A stretch of 6,146 nt of DNA from an uncultured Campylobacterota bacterium (GTDB lineage Bacteria > Campylobacterota > Campylobacteria > Campylobacterales > Arcobacteraceae), in NCBI GenBank assembly GCA_903821805.1, contig CAIJNA010000022.1, positions 1 through 6,146 of the forward strand, in the 5' to 3' direction. The translations under genes were made by a program, and so were the position numbers. Below are positions 1 to 5,400 of the stretch, one piece after another. The notes under the pieces are model-generated. The model was not told where the DNA came from, did not search any database, and saw nothing but the letters and a program-made list of their open reading frames with translations. Numbering within the stretch: position 1 is the stretch's first letter; every line of letters starts with the position of its first letter.

Positions 1-26
1 ATCGATGGTAATATCTGCAAAATGTT

Positions 27-132
27 CATTATTAAATTTCCCTGCTTACAGTTTCTGAAATTTTTACGGGTCCTGTCGCAAGCTACATAAATTTTTCAGC
101 TTCAGTCTCTTGAATTTTCCGGGTCCTGTCGC
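27..132 (-). repeat. Diverged tandem repeat, two units of about 53 bp
   Basis: Read on the minus strand, the 13-base core GCGACAGGACCCG occurs twice exactly, at 132-120 and 79-67. The period is 53 bases. The similarity continues past each core: both copies go on with A/T-rich sequence, then an AACTG-like or GACTG-like block, then GAAATTTA or AAAATTTA. The whole unit is therefore duplicated with substitutions and small indels, the second copy ending near 27. Within the region an imperfect inverted pair (55-66 and 88-99, 10 of 12 bases complementary) surrounds one core. No transposase or terminal structure is visible. It could be a dispersed intergenic repeat family or decayed coding sequence; the function is unknown. 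Confidence 0.6.
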
Positions 133-193
133 TCCCAAAGCCTTTTGTCTTTAAGGCTCGCGCCACAACACTGTCCATATGGCGTAAATTCAT
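83..193 (-). CDS. Possible 36-residue small ORF (doubtful)
   Basis: An ATG at 193-191 directly abuts the yggT stop codon (TAAATG junction). It opens a 36-codon frame ending at TAG, 85-83. An AAAAGG stretch lies four bases before the ATG and could serve as a weak ribosome binding site, and translation could be coupled to yggT. The predicted peptide is basic and polar in its middle (GSDRTRKIQETEAEK), with no membrane segment and no recognisable domain. Its second half is encoded by one unit of the tandem repeat at 27-132. The frame may therefore be accidental, or may be the remnant of a displaced gene. I recognise no family, and I list it only because it is the sole frame in this stretch with plausible start signals. 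Confidence 0.18.
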   Translation of the reverse strand: MNLRHMDSVVARALKTKGFGSDRTRKIQETEAEKFM

Positions 194-277
194 TTAGCCT
201 TTTATATCGATACGCGATGTAACACCAGTTGATAGCTGCCGGTCAAGCGCTCGCCATTTGTCCAAAAGGCTTGGGAG
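132..277. repeat. Imperfect inverted repeat linking the yggT 3' end with downstream DNA
   Basis: The plus strand at 132-147 reads CTCCCAAAGCCTTTTG, and at 263-277 it reads CAAAAGGCTTGGGAG. These are inverse complements except for one extra base. Weaker inverted similarity continues on the outer side: a GGGT block next to an AATT block lies in 111-124 and, inverted, in about 283-298. The inner flanks also share a GGC/GCG-rich stretch. The right arm lies inside the yggT reading frame, in its unusual C-terminal tail, and the left arm lies downstream of the gene. A smaller 6-bp stem (139-144 with 153-158) sits in the left arm. No T-run follows, so it does not look like an intrinsic terminator. 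Confidence 0.5.
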
Positions 278-565
278 AGCCACCCGCAAGAATTTCCCAC
301 TCTTCGCCAAAAAAAATATTTCGGCAAACTGTAAACCAAATATTAAAATGATTGGTGATAAATCAATTCCACCAATAACAGTAGGTATAAATCTTCGAAC
401 AAAAGAGTAAGCAGGCTCTGTTAATCTATACAGAACCTGAACAATTGGATTGTATGGGTCTGGTTGAACCCAAGAGAGAAGGGCAGAAACAATAATTACC
501 CATTTGTAAAGTGATAATATTGTTAGAAAAACGGAGCCTAATGCTAAAATTAAAGAATCGATCAT
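194..565 (-). CDS. yggT: YggT family membrane protein with atypical C-terminal tail
   Basis: This is a small integral inner-membrane protein of the YggT family, linked in other bacteria to osmotic tolerance and cell-envelope functions; its molecular activity is not established. Two hydrophobic segments are visible, at residues 5-31 and 68-86. Between them is the family signature (SWVQPDPYNPIVQ, then LTEP, RRFIP and GGIDLSP). The ATG at 565-563 overlaps the gltX stop in an ATGA arrangement. A GGGGGA stretch a few bases upstream is a good ribosome binding site, so translation is probably coupled to gltX. Single-domain YggT proteins normally end soon after the second membrane helix. Here the frame continues for about 37 polar, basic residues (87-123) encoded by DNA that is far more GC-rich than the rest and carries one arm of an inverted repeat. 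The conserved core is intact. The tail looks acquired by recombination at the 3' end. Confidence 0.88.
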   Translation of the reverse strand: MIDSLILALGSVFLTILSLYKWVIIVSALLSWVQPDPYNPIVQVLYRLTEPAYSFVRRFIPTVIGGIDLSPIILIFGLQFAEIFFLAKSGKFLRVALPSLLDKWRALDRQLSTGVTSRIDIKG

Positions 566-1863
566 TTGATTATTTCCCCCAAGTAGTTTTTGATAAACGG
601 ATAAATTTCACTCAAATTTGGTCCATGCTGAGCACCTGTTATGGCAAATCTAAGTGGCATAAAAAGATTTTTACCTTTAAGTGATGTTTTTTCTCCGACA
701 TATTTTTTTAAAGTTTCAAAATCATCCATAAAAGGAGCATCAGATAAACATTGCATTAATTGATTTAGCTCAGATTCAAAACCTTCACAGTTTACTTTTG
801 GAGCAAATATTAATGATATTTTTGATTTTAAATCATTTATAGTGTTTGATTCTTCCATAAAAACTTTAGCAAGTTTTCCTATTTCAATATCTGCAAAACC
901 AAGTATTTTTGACAATCTCATATCATCAAGCATTTTTATATGTTCTCTGTTTATGAATTTTAGCTTTTCAAGGTCAAATCTAGCAGAACTTTTTGAAATC
1001 TTACTAATATCAAACCATTCTATAGCTTCCTCAACAGTAAAAATTTCACAAGGTGGATTGTAACCCAAAAGTATTAAATAGTTAGCTATAGCTGCTGGTA
1101 AATATCCCTCACTAATTAGCCATTTAACGCTTGAAGCATCATCTCTTTTGCTCATTTTTTTACCAGTTTCTTGATTTAAAATTACAGGTAAATGAATATA
1201 TTCAATTTCTTTGTTGTATCCAATTTGCTCTCGTATATGAATTTGTTTTGGTGTGTTAGAAAGATGATCTTCACCTCTAATTACAGTGCTAATATCAGTT
1301 AGCATATCATCAACTGCACATGCAAAATTGTAAGTTGGTGTTTTGTCTGTTCTTAATATTACAAAACTATCCACATCAAAAGGTTTATATGTAAAATCAC
1401 CCTTAACAATATCTTTGAAACTAATATCATGTGTAGGTTTTTTTAGTCGAACCGTAAAAGGAGCATCAAGTCCAAATGTAAGTTCATCACTCAAATTCTC
1501 ACAAAAGCCGCTATATCTATAAGGTTTACCTTCATTTTTTAATTTTTCTCTATCATTTTCCAATGCTTCATCGCTACAAAAACAATTAAAAGCTTTTTTA
1601 TCAATTAATAACTGCATAGCTATTTGCTGATGATATTTGATATTATTGCTTTGTAAAAAAACTTGTTTGTAATCTATAGCAAAAAGTCCTAATATTTCAA
1701 GTATCTCTTTATCTTTTCCTTCAATATTTCTTTCTTTATCCGTATCTTCAATTCGGATGATTAAATCTTCTTTTTTTTGTTTAGCGATAATATGATTTAG
1801 GATTGCAACTCTTAAGTTTCCTATATGCATATCACCTGTTGGGCTTGGTGCAAATCTTAACAA
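562..1863 (-). CDS. gltX: Glutamyl-tRNA synthetase, GltX2 type (probably charges tRNA-Gln)
   Basis: This is a class I aminoacyl-tRNA synthetase of 433 residues that attaches glutamate to tRNA in the cytoplasm. The sequence shows the HIGH-type motif HIGN at residues 13-16, RIEDTD at 37-42, RGEDH at 196-200 and KMSKR at 236-240. A zinc-site-like cluster is formed by Cys94, Cys96, nearby tyrosines and Cys121. A full C-terminal anticodon-binding part rules out the shorter GluQ-RS paralogue. The N-terminus MLRFAPSPTGDMHIGN matches, from memory, the second GluRS of Helicobacter pylori (GltX2). That enzyme charges tRNA(Gln) with Glu for later amidation by GatCAB, so the same specificity is inferred here, not shown. 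The start is TTG, supported by AAGGAG eight bases upstream (1877-1872) and by alignment with the family N-terminus. The gene is followed by yggT with a four-base overlap. Confidence 0.93.
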   Translation of the reverse strand: MLRFAPSPTGDMHIGNLRVAILNHIIAKQKKEDLIIRIEDTDKERNIEGKDKEILEILGLFAIDYKQVFLQSNNIKYHQQIAMQLLIDKKAFNCFCSDEALENDREKLKNEGKPYRYSGFCENLSDELTFGLDAPFTVRLKKPTHDISFKDIVKGDFTYKPFDVDSFVILRTDKTPTYNFACAVDDMLTDISTVIRGEDHLSNTPKQIHIREQIGYNKEIEYIHLPVILNQETGKKMSKRDDASSVKWLISEGYLPAAIANYLILLGYNPPCEIFTVEEAIEWFDISKISKSSARFDLEKLKFINREHIKMLDDMRLSKILGFADIEIGKLAKVFMEESNTINDLKSKISLIFAPKVNCEGFESELNQLMQCLSDAPFMDDFETLKKYVGEKTSLKGKNLFMPLRFAITGAQHGPNLSEIYPFIKNYLGEIIK

Positions 1864-1871
1864 ATTGTACT

Positions 1872-1877
1872 CTCCTT
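1872..1877 (-). promoter_or_regulatory. Shine-Dalgarno site that fixes the TTG start of gltX
   Basis: The minus strand reads AAGGAG at 1877-1872, eight bases before the TTG at 1863-1861. The next codons (TTA AGA TTT GCA CCA) give the conserved N-terminus LRFAP. No ATG or GTG in frame lies close by, so this strong site decides the start. Confidence 0.75.
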
Positions 1878-1937
1878 GATATTATTTATAAAATTATGAT
1901 TTTGTATAAATCAGTATATATTTTTGTTTGATATATT

Positions 1938-1946
1938 ATTTTAACA
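1938..1946 (-). promoter_or_regulatory. Candidate extended -10 promoter for gltX-yggT
   Basis: In the 121-base gap between queA and gltX the minus strand reads TGTTAAAAT at 1946-1938. This is an extended -10 element (TGn then TAAAAT) preceded by a T-rich stretch, as is common for sigma-70 promoters in Campylobacterota. It would give a leader of roughly 70 bases. The gap is so AT-rich that other -10-like hexamers also fit, for example TATACT nearer the gene. No strong -35 and no rho-independent terminator for queA were seen, so read-through from the tat operon is possible. Confidence 0.35.
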
Positions 1947-1984
1947 AAAGAAAATACTAAATTTGCTGAAAAGGTGCGCTACTA

Positions 1985-3031
1985 TTAAAGAATAAGCATT
2001 CCATCGCCATAAGAAAAGAAACGATAGTTATTTTTGATCGCTTCATCATAAATTAGTAATGTTTCTTCAAGTCCAACAAAAGAAGCTACTAACATTATTA
2101 ATGTTGACTTTGGAAGATGGAAATTAGTCAGCAAATAATCAACTCTTTGTGGTTGATTTATAGGATTTAAAAAAATATTAGCTTCACCATTTTGCTGTTT
2201 TGTTTTATTAAAAAATTCAATTGTACGAGTTACTGTAGTACCAACCGCAAGAATCTTATCATTACTTAATATTGCTTCTTTTGAAGATTCTGGAATATTG
2301 AAATATTCACTATGCATTGGATGAGCCAATATATCATCAACATCAACTGGTTTGAACGTTCCAGCCCCAACGTGCAAAGTAAGATAATGTAGGTTGAACT
2401 TTTCTGCCAATTCATTAAATGTTTTTTCAGTGAAATGCAATGAAGCTGTTGGTGCAGCTACTGCACCATAATTCTTGGCGAATAATGTTTGGTAGTCAGT
2501 TTCATCAGCTTTTTCATCATCCCTATTTAGATAGTGAGGAAGAGGGATGTGACCTATATTATTTAAAATATCAATCAGTTTTGTAAAATCTAATTTAATT
2601 TTATTTTCATCATCCGTTTCCCAAAAATGAACAATACGACTTCCGTCTTCATTTATATCCAAAACCTCACATGAAAGTCTATTTTCAAAACAAAGAATAG
2701 TGCCGTTTCGAACCTTTCCTTTAATAAAAACCATAAAAGTATTATTGATATACGGTTTATTTAAAAGCAATTCAACTTTGCCTCCACTAACTTTTTCACC
2801 AAAAATACGAGCCTTGATAACTTTTGTATCATTCAAAAAGATATTAACATCAGATGGAATAAAATCTAGAATATTGTGAAATGTTGTATGGATGATCTTT
2901 TTTGTTTCCCTGTAATAAACTAGAAGTTTCGCATCACTTGGATTTAAAAGAGGATGGGTAGCTATGAGTTCTTTAGGTAAAAAATAGTCATAGCTTGATG
3001 TTTTAAGATGATCTTGAAGACTATTCTTCAT
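1985..3031 (-). CDS. queA: QueA, S-adenosylmethionine:tRNA ribosyltransferase-isomerase
   Basis: QueA transfers and isomerises the ribosyl part of S-adenosylmethionine onto 7-aminomethyl-7-deazaguanine in tRNA position 34. The product is epoxyqueuosine, the penultimate step of queuosine synthesis. From the chosen start the protein is 348 residues, the usual size. Family landmarks appear in order: SSYDYFLPKELIATHP near the N-terminus, NDTKVIKARI, YGAVAAPTASLHF, LHVGAGTF, HSEYF, VGTTVTRT, NFHLPKSTLIMLV, and a C-terminal FFSYGDGMLI. The reading frame stays open 17 codons further upstream (ATGs at 3043 and 3082), but that part lies inside tatC and does not look like QueA. I therefore prefer the ATG at 3031-3029, which overlaps the end of tatC by 11 bases. 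GAAGAAG directly before it is a poor, too-close ribosome site, so coupling to tatC translation is likely. The exact start is less sure than the gene. Confidence 0.93.
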   Translation of the reverse strand: MKNSLQDHLKTSSYDYFLPKELIATHPLLNPSDAKLLVYYRETKKIIHTTFHNILDFIPSDVNIFLNDTKVIKARIFGEKVSGGKVELLLNKPYINNTFMVFIKGKVRNGTILCFENRLSCEVLDINEDGSRIVHFWETDDENKIKLDFTKLIDILNNIGHIPLPHYLNRDDEKADETDYQTLFAKNYGAVAAPTASLHFTEKTFNELAEKFNLHYLTLHVGAGTFKPVDVDDILAHPMHSEYFNIPESSKEAILSNDKILAVGTTVTRTIEFFNKTKQQNGEANIFLNPINQPQRVDYLLTNFHLPKSTLIMLVASFVGLEETLLIYDEAIKNNYRFFSYGDGMLIL

Positions 3032-3764
3032 CTTCTTCTGCATGTTCTTCAACTTTATCTGCTGGATTAAATATTTTCGCAATATAGATTGAGATTACAT
3101 AAAGAACTAAAAGTGGCATAGCCATTAGCATTTGACTAACTACATCTGGTGGCGTTAGAACTGCTGCTATGATAAAAATTAAAACAACTGCATATCTAAA
3201 AAAATCTTTCATCATTTGATCATTTACAAGACCAACTACTGCAAAGAAAAATGTGATAACAGGAAGTTCAAATGCAATTCCAAAACCAAACACAATTTTG
3301 ATAAAAAACGAAACATATGCCCCGATGCTAGGTGTAACAGAAACAACAGTTGAACCAAAATCAATCAAAAATGCAAATCCTAAAGGAACAACAATATAAT
3401 AAGAAAATAAAGCACCTGCAGAAAACATTACAGATGCTCCAACAACAAAAGGAACCAATATTCTTTTCTCATTCGAATATAGTCCTGGGGCTAGAAATAA
3501 CCAAAGTTGCCAAAATATTACAGGCAATGATGCAAAAAATGCAGCAAAAAATGAAACCATTAATGCAGTAAAAAATGTTTCTCCAAGCTCAACAGCTATC
3601 ATGTGTGAACCAGTAGGTAATGCTGCTTCAACTGGAGCGAGTATCCAGTTTAGAATTGGCTCATAAAATGAAAAACAAACAAAAAACATTACTAGTAGAG
3701 TTAATGCTATGATTATTAGTCTTTTTTGTAAGTCTGCTAAATGTGGCTTTAAATCTTGAAACAT
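3021..3764 (-). CDS. tatC: TatC, twin-arginine translocase receptor subunit
   Basis: TatC is the polytopic inner-membrane subunit that, with TatB, recognises twin-arginine signal peptides and recruits TatA to export folded proteins. The 247-residue product has six hydrophobic segments (about 15-34, 62-84, 103-125, 146-166, 168-180 with its flank, and 192-228 as the last pair). It carries family motifs: LAP near residue 43, FLAPGLYSNEKR with Glu99, FGIAFELPV with Glu166, and AVLTPPDVVSQ with Asp207. The N-terminal consensus HLxELRxRL reads HLADLQKRL here, so positions matching E. coli Glu15 and Arg17 are Asp11 and Gln13. The protein ends in an acidic tail (EEHAEEDEE), plausibly cytoplasmic. 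The ATG at 3764 shares a base with the tatB stop (TAATG), and AGAGGTG just upstream is a suitable ribosome site. Confidence 0.95.
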   Translation of the reverse strand: MFQDLKPHLADLQKRLIIIALTLLVMFFVCFSFYEPILNWILAPVEAALPTGSHMIAVELGETFFTALMVSFFAAFFASLPVIFWQLWLFLAPGLYSNEKRILVPFVVGASVMFSAGALFSYYIVVPLGFAFLIDFGSTVVSVTPSIGAYVSFFIKIVFGFGIAFELPVITFFFAVVGLVNDQMMKDFFRYAVVLIFIIAAVLTPPDVVSQMLMAMPLLVLYVISIYIAKIFNPADKVEEHAEEDEE

Positions 3765-4090
3765 TACGCTTTCACCTCTTCTTTTTTATCTTCTAATTTT
3801 GTAGTCTCTAGTTTTATTTCAGGCTTTAGTTCATCTTTATCCGTAATATCAAGATTTAAATTTGCTAATCTATCAAAATTCATTTGACCTTTTAAATTTT
3901 CAGCTTCATTCTTAAGTCCAGCTATATTTAATTCGCTATCTAAAGCAGATTTTGCGTCTTCAATCCCACCTTTTAATTTTTTTAAAAACCTAGCTACATC
4001 AACAGCAACAGTAGGTAATTTTTCAGGACCTAAAGCTATAACAGCTACAACTAAAATAACAAAAATCTCTGTAATTCCTAAACCAAACAT
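3764..4090 (-). CDS. tatB: TatB, twin-arginine translocase subunit
   Basis: TatB is a single-span inner-membrane protein that joins TatC to form the twin-arginine signal receptor. The 108-residue product starts MFGLGITEIFVILVVAVIAL, with one membrane helix at about 3-20. It has Glu8, typical of TatB, where TatA usually carries a different polar residue. Next come the GPEKLP hinge, an amphipathic helix (about 25-50, VAVDVARFLKKLKGG) and a charged C-terminal region rich in Lys and Glu. Length and placement directly before tatC favour TatB over TatA. No tatA lies in this window, so it must be elsewhere if the pathway is complete. AAAAAGG stands eight bases before the ATG. This is the first gene of the tatB-tatC-queA operon, transcribed from the divergent region at 4091-4187. 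Confidence 0.9.
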   Translation of the reverse strand: MFGLGITEIFVILVVAVIALGPEKLPTVAVDVARFLKKLKGGIEDAKSALDSELNIAGLKNEAENLKGQMNFDRLANLNLDITDKDELKPEIKLETTKLEDKKEEVKA

Positions 4091-4123
4091 ATATATAACC
4101 TTTTTCGACTAAAATTTTAAGGG

Positions 4124-4151
4124 TTGGATTTTATCAAAAGTAAGATAAAAT
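4124..4151 (+). promoter_or_regulatory. Candidate sigma-70 promoter for the J-protein/BFD operon
   Basis: The plus strand has TTGGAT at 4124-4129 and TAAAAT at 4146-4151, separated by 16 bases. These fit -35 and -10 elements. Transcription would start near 4158, giving a leader of about 30 bases that includes the AAGGA ribosome site at 4177-4181, six bases before the ATG at 4188. The element is built from the two arms of the inverted repeat. Confidence 0.5.
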
Positions 4152-4155
4152 CCAA
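4128..4155 (-). promoter_or_regulatory. Candidate sigma-70 promoter for tatB-tatC-queA, mirror image of the plus-strand one
   Basis: The minus strand has TTGGAT at 4155-4150 and TAAAAT at 4133-4128, with the same 16-base spacing as on the other strand. Transcription would start near 4121, about 30 bases before the tatB ATG at 4090. The two promoters occupy the same DNA, so RNA polymerase could use only one direction at a time. Confidence 0.5.
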
Positions 4156-4187
4156 CCAATTTTAGAAAAAAGCATTAAGGAAAATAA

Positions 4188-4943
4188 ATGGAAATAGCAA
4201 TTTTTGTCATAGTAGTTATCATTTTCATATTACTAAATAAAGATTATAATAGCCAAGATTTTAAACATATAAAAATTAATGTAAAACAAAAGCTCCAAGG
4301 TGAGCTTAGAGACCATGAAGCTGGGCTTTTAATTGCACTTATGGCTAAAGTTGCCAAGGCTGATGGAAATGTTTGTGAGCTTGAGGCTGAACTTTTAAGT
4401 AATATTTTTACGGATATTTCTCTTGTATTTGAAAATGATAAAGTAATAAGAGTTCAGCTAAAAGATATTTATGCCAGCGAAAAAGAGACATTTTCAAACA
4501 CTATCGAAATCGCAAAGAAGTATTTTAAATTAACAAAAAATGATTACAAAAAAAGACTCCTTGTTCTTCAGTATCTCCTTAATCTAGCATTTGTAGATGG
4601 CGAATTCTCAGAAACTGAATACATGATTATTGAAGACATTTCAAATGCTATTGAGATTAAAAAAAATGATCTAGATTCTCTTATTAAACATTTTGAAGAA
4701 CATCTAAAGCAAAAACAAAATCAAACATCTATGGACTTAAATAAAGCGTATTCAATACTTGGAGTAGACTCAAATATAAGCAATGAAGAATTAAAAAAAC
4801 AATATAGAGTTCTTGTGAAAAAATATCATCCTGATGTCATAACTGGTCAAGGCGCTGACCAGACTACTATTGATAAAGCTACCTACAAGCTTCAAGAAAT
4901 TAATGAAGCATATGAAATTATTAAAAAAAATAAAGGGATTTAA
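4188..4943 (+). CDS. Membrane-anchored TerB + J-domain co-chaperone (DjlA-like)
   Basis: This is a predicted Hsp70 co-chaperone tethered to the inner membrane. The 251-residue protein has an N-terminal hydrophobic segment (residues 3-16). A TerB-like helical domain follows (about 45-170), with two internally similar acidic motifs, KADGNVCELEAELL (57-70) and FVDGEFSETEYMII (135-148). A C-terminal J domain (184-247) carries the essential HPD triad at 214-216, so it should be able to stimulate a DnaK ATPase. This domain order is that of E. coli DjlA, which motivates the name; overall identity cannot be judged here. A clear AAGGA lies six bases before the ATG. It is the first gene of a plus-strand operon, and its TAA directly abuts the ATG of the next gene. 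Its client proteins are unknown. Confidence 0.85.
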   Translation: MEIAIFVIVVIIFILLNKDYNSQDFKHIKINVKQKLQGELRDHEAGLLIALMAKVAKADGNVCELEAELLSNIFTDISLVFENDKVIRVQLKDIYASEKETFSNTIEIAKKYFKLTKNDYKKRLLVLQYLLNLAFVDGEFSETEYMIIEDISNAIEIKKNDLDSLIKHFEEHLKQKQNQTSMDLNKAYSILGVDSNISNEELKKQYRVLVKKYHPDVITGQGADQTTIDKATYKLQEINEAYEIIKKNKGI

Positions 4944-5177
4944 ATGGCTAGCTTTGATTATGAGCACATTGTTTGTGAGTGTAATAAGGTAAGTTTGGGT
5001 GAAATTATTTATGCTATTCAAGAGCAGGGTGCGAAAAATCTTAATGAAATATCAAAATTAACAGATGCAACATCTTCTTGTGGTCGTTGCAAGAGTTTAC
5101 AAGATGACTTTGGTGATCCAAAGTTAAAACTTTATGTTGATGAAATACTAAAAAAATTTGTAGAACTTGATAAATAA
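4944..5177 (+). CDS. BFD-like [2Fe-2S] binding small protein
   Basis: This small soluble protein of 77 residues shows the BFD-type (bacterioferritin-associated ferredoxin) cysteine pattern: Cys11-x-Cys13, 32 residues, then Cys46-x2-Cys49. That spacing is typical of the [2Fe-2S] fold also found in NirB and NifU. The signature VCECNKVSLGEI and the SSCGRC turn are both present. About 28 residues follow the last cysteine, ending in a Lys-rich helix, so it is slightly longer than a minimal Bfd. Bfd in other bacteria donates electrons to bacterioferritin for iron release. No bacterioferritin gene lies nearby, so that role is only a possibility. The ATG follows the J-protein stop without a gap, and AAAGGG stands six bases upstream inside the previous gene, indicating co-translation. 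Confidence 0.85.
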   Translation: MASFDYEHIVCECNKVSLGEIIYAIQEQGAKNLNEISKLTDATSSCGRCKSLQDDFGDPKLKLYVDEILKKFVELDK

Positions 5178-5190
5178 AGGAAATATATAA

Positions 5191-5400
5191 ATGGAAGACA
5201 AACAATTACTTATCAAAGAAATTTTAGAGCTTATTAATCATAATAATAATTCTACAAAAACAGATATAAATCCGAATTATCTTGATTTTTTTGAAATTGA
5301 TGATTTAATAGAAACCAGAGATGGTCTAATAAAAAGTATATCCAACTTTAAAGAAAACAATAACGATTATCTTGATGAAATATTCTCTAAATGCTCATAG
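5191..5400 (+). CDS. Small hypothetical protein of 69 residues
   Basis: I do not recognise this family with certainty. The product is acidic, rich in Asn, Asp, Ile and Leu, and lacks cysteines apart from Cys68. It has no signal peptide or membrane span. It looks like two or three helices around a central TDINPNYLDFFEIDDL stretch (24-39), which has the look of a conserved core. Coding is supported by a clean AAGGAAA ribosome site about nine bases before the ATG, a 13-base gap after the BFD-like gene, and a 10-base overlap with the following methyltransferase-like gene. It probably belongs to the same transcript. Confidence 0.72.
   Translation: MEDKQLLIKEILELINHNNNSTKTDINPNYLDFFEIDDLIETRDGLIKSISNFKENNNDYLDEIFSKCS

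Larger units (their letters stand above)
4109..4165. repeat. Perfect 14-bp inverted repeat with extended arms between tatB and the J-protein gene
   Basis: GGTTGGATTTTATC at 4122-4135 and GATAAAATCCAACC at 4144-4157 are exact inverse complements around the 8-base spacer AAAAGTAA. After a 5-base one-sided bulge (4117-4121) the complementarity resumes with CTAAAATT (4109-4116) and AATTTTAG (4158-4165). It lies almost exactly midway between the two divergent start codons (4090 and 4188). It could act as DNA, as paired promoters or an operator, or as an RNA hairpin in a leader. It lacks the GC-rich stem and trailing U-run of an intrinsic terminator. Confidence 0.85.

Noticed and set aside
1..193. 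CRISPR array or attachment site
   Set aside because: There are only two diverged repeat units with no uniform spacers, and no tRNA, integrase or target duplication is visible.
842..1063. 73-codon plus-strand open frame
   Set aside because: It lies antisense inside gltX, has no ribosome site, and has a low-complexity Ser/Ile-rich composition that mirrors the gltX codons.
562..1863. gltX as a GluQ-RS that glutamylates queuosine, suggested by the nearby queA
   Set aside because: The protein is 433 residues with a complete C-terminal anticodon-binding part and a canonical KMSKR motif, whereas GluQ-RS is about 300 residues and lacks that part.
1864..1984. T-box or other riboswitch upstream of gltX
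   Set aside because: The gap is 121 bases of almost pure A/T with no conserved T-box sequence or stable stem, and a simple promoter and leader explain it.
3350..3571. 73-codon plus-strand open frame rich in Gln, Lys and Met
   Set aside because: It is antisense to the hydrophobic helices of tatC, and its odd composition is the expected reverse-complement shadow of Phe/Ala/Val-rich codons.
3764..4090. TatA instead of TatB
   Set aside because: Glu8, the 108-residue length with a long charged tail, and direct placement before tatC all favour TatB.
4109..4165. Intrinsic terminator
   Set aside because: It sits between two divergent starts where no transcript needs to end, the stem is AT-rich, and no long T-run follows on either strand.
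4791..5021. 76-codon minus-strand open frame
   Set aside because: It is antisense across the J-domain and the start of the BFD-like gene, both of which have clear motifs and ribosome sites.
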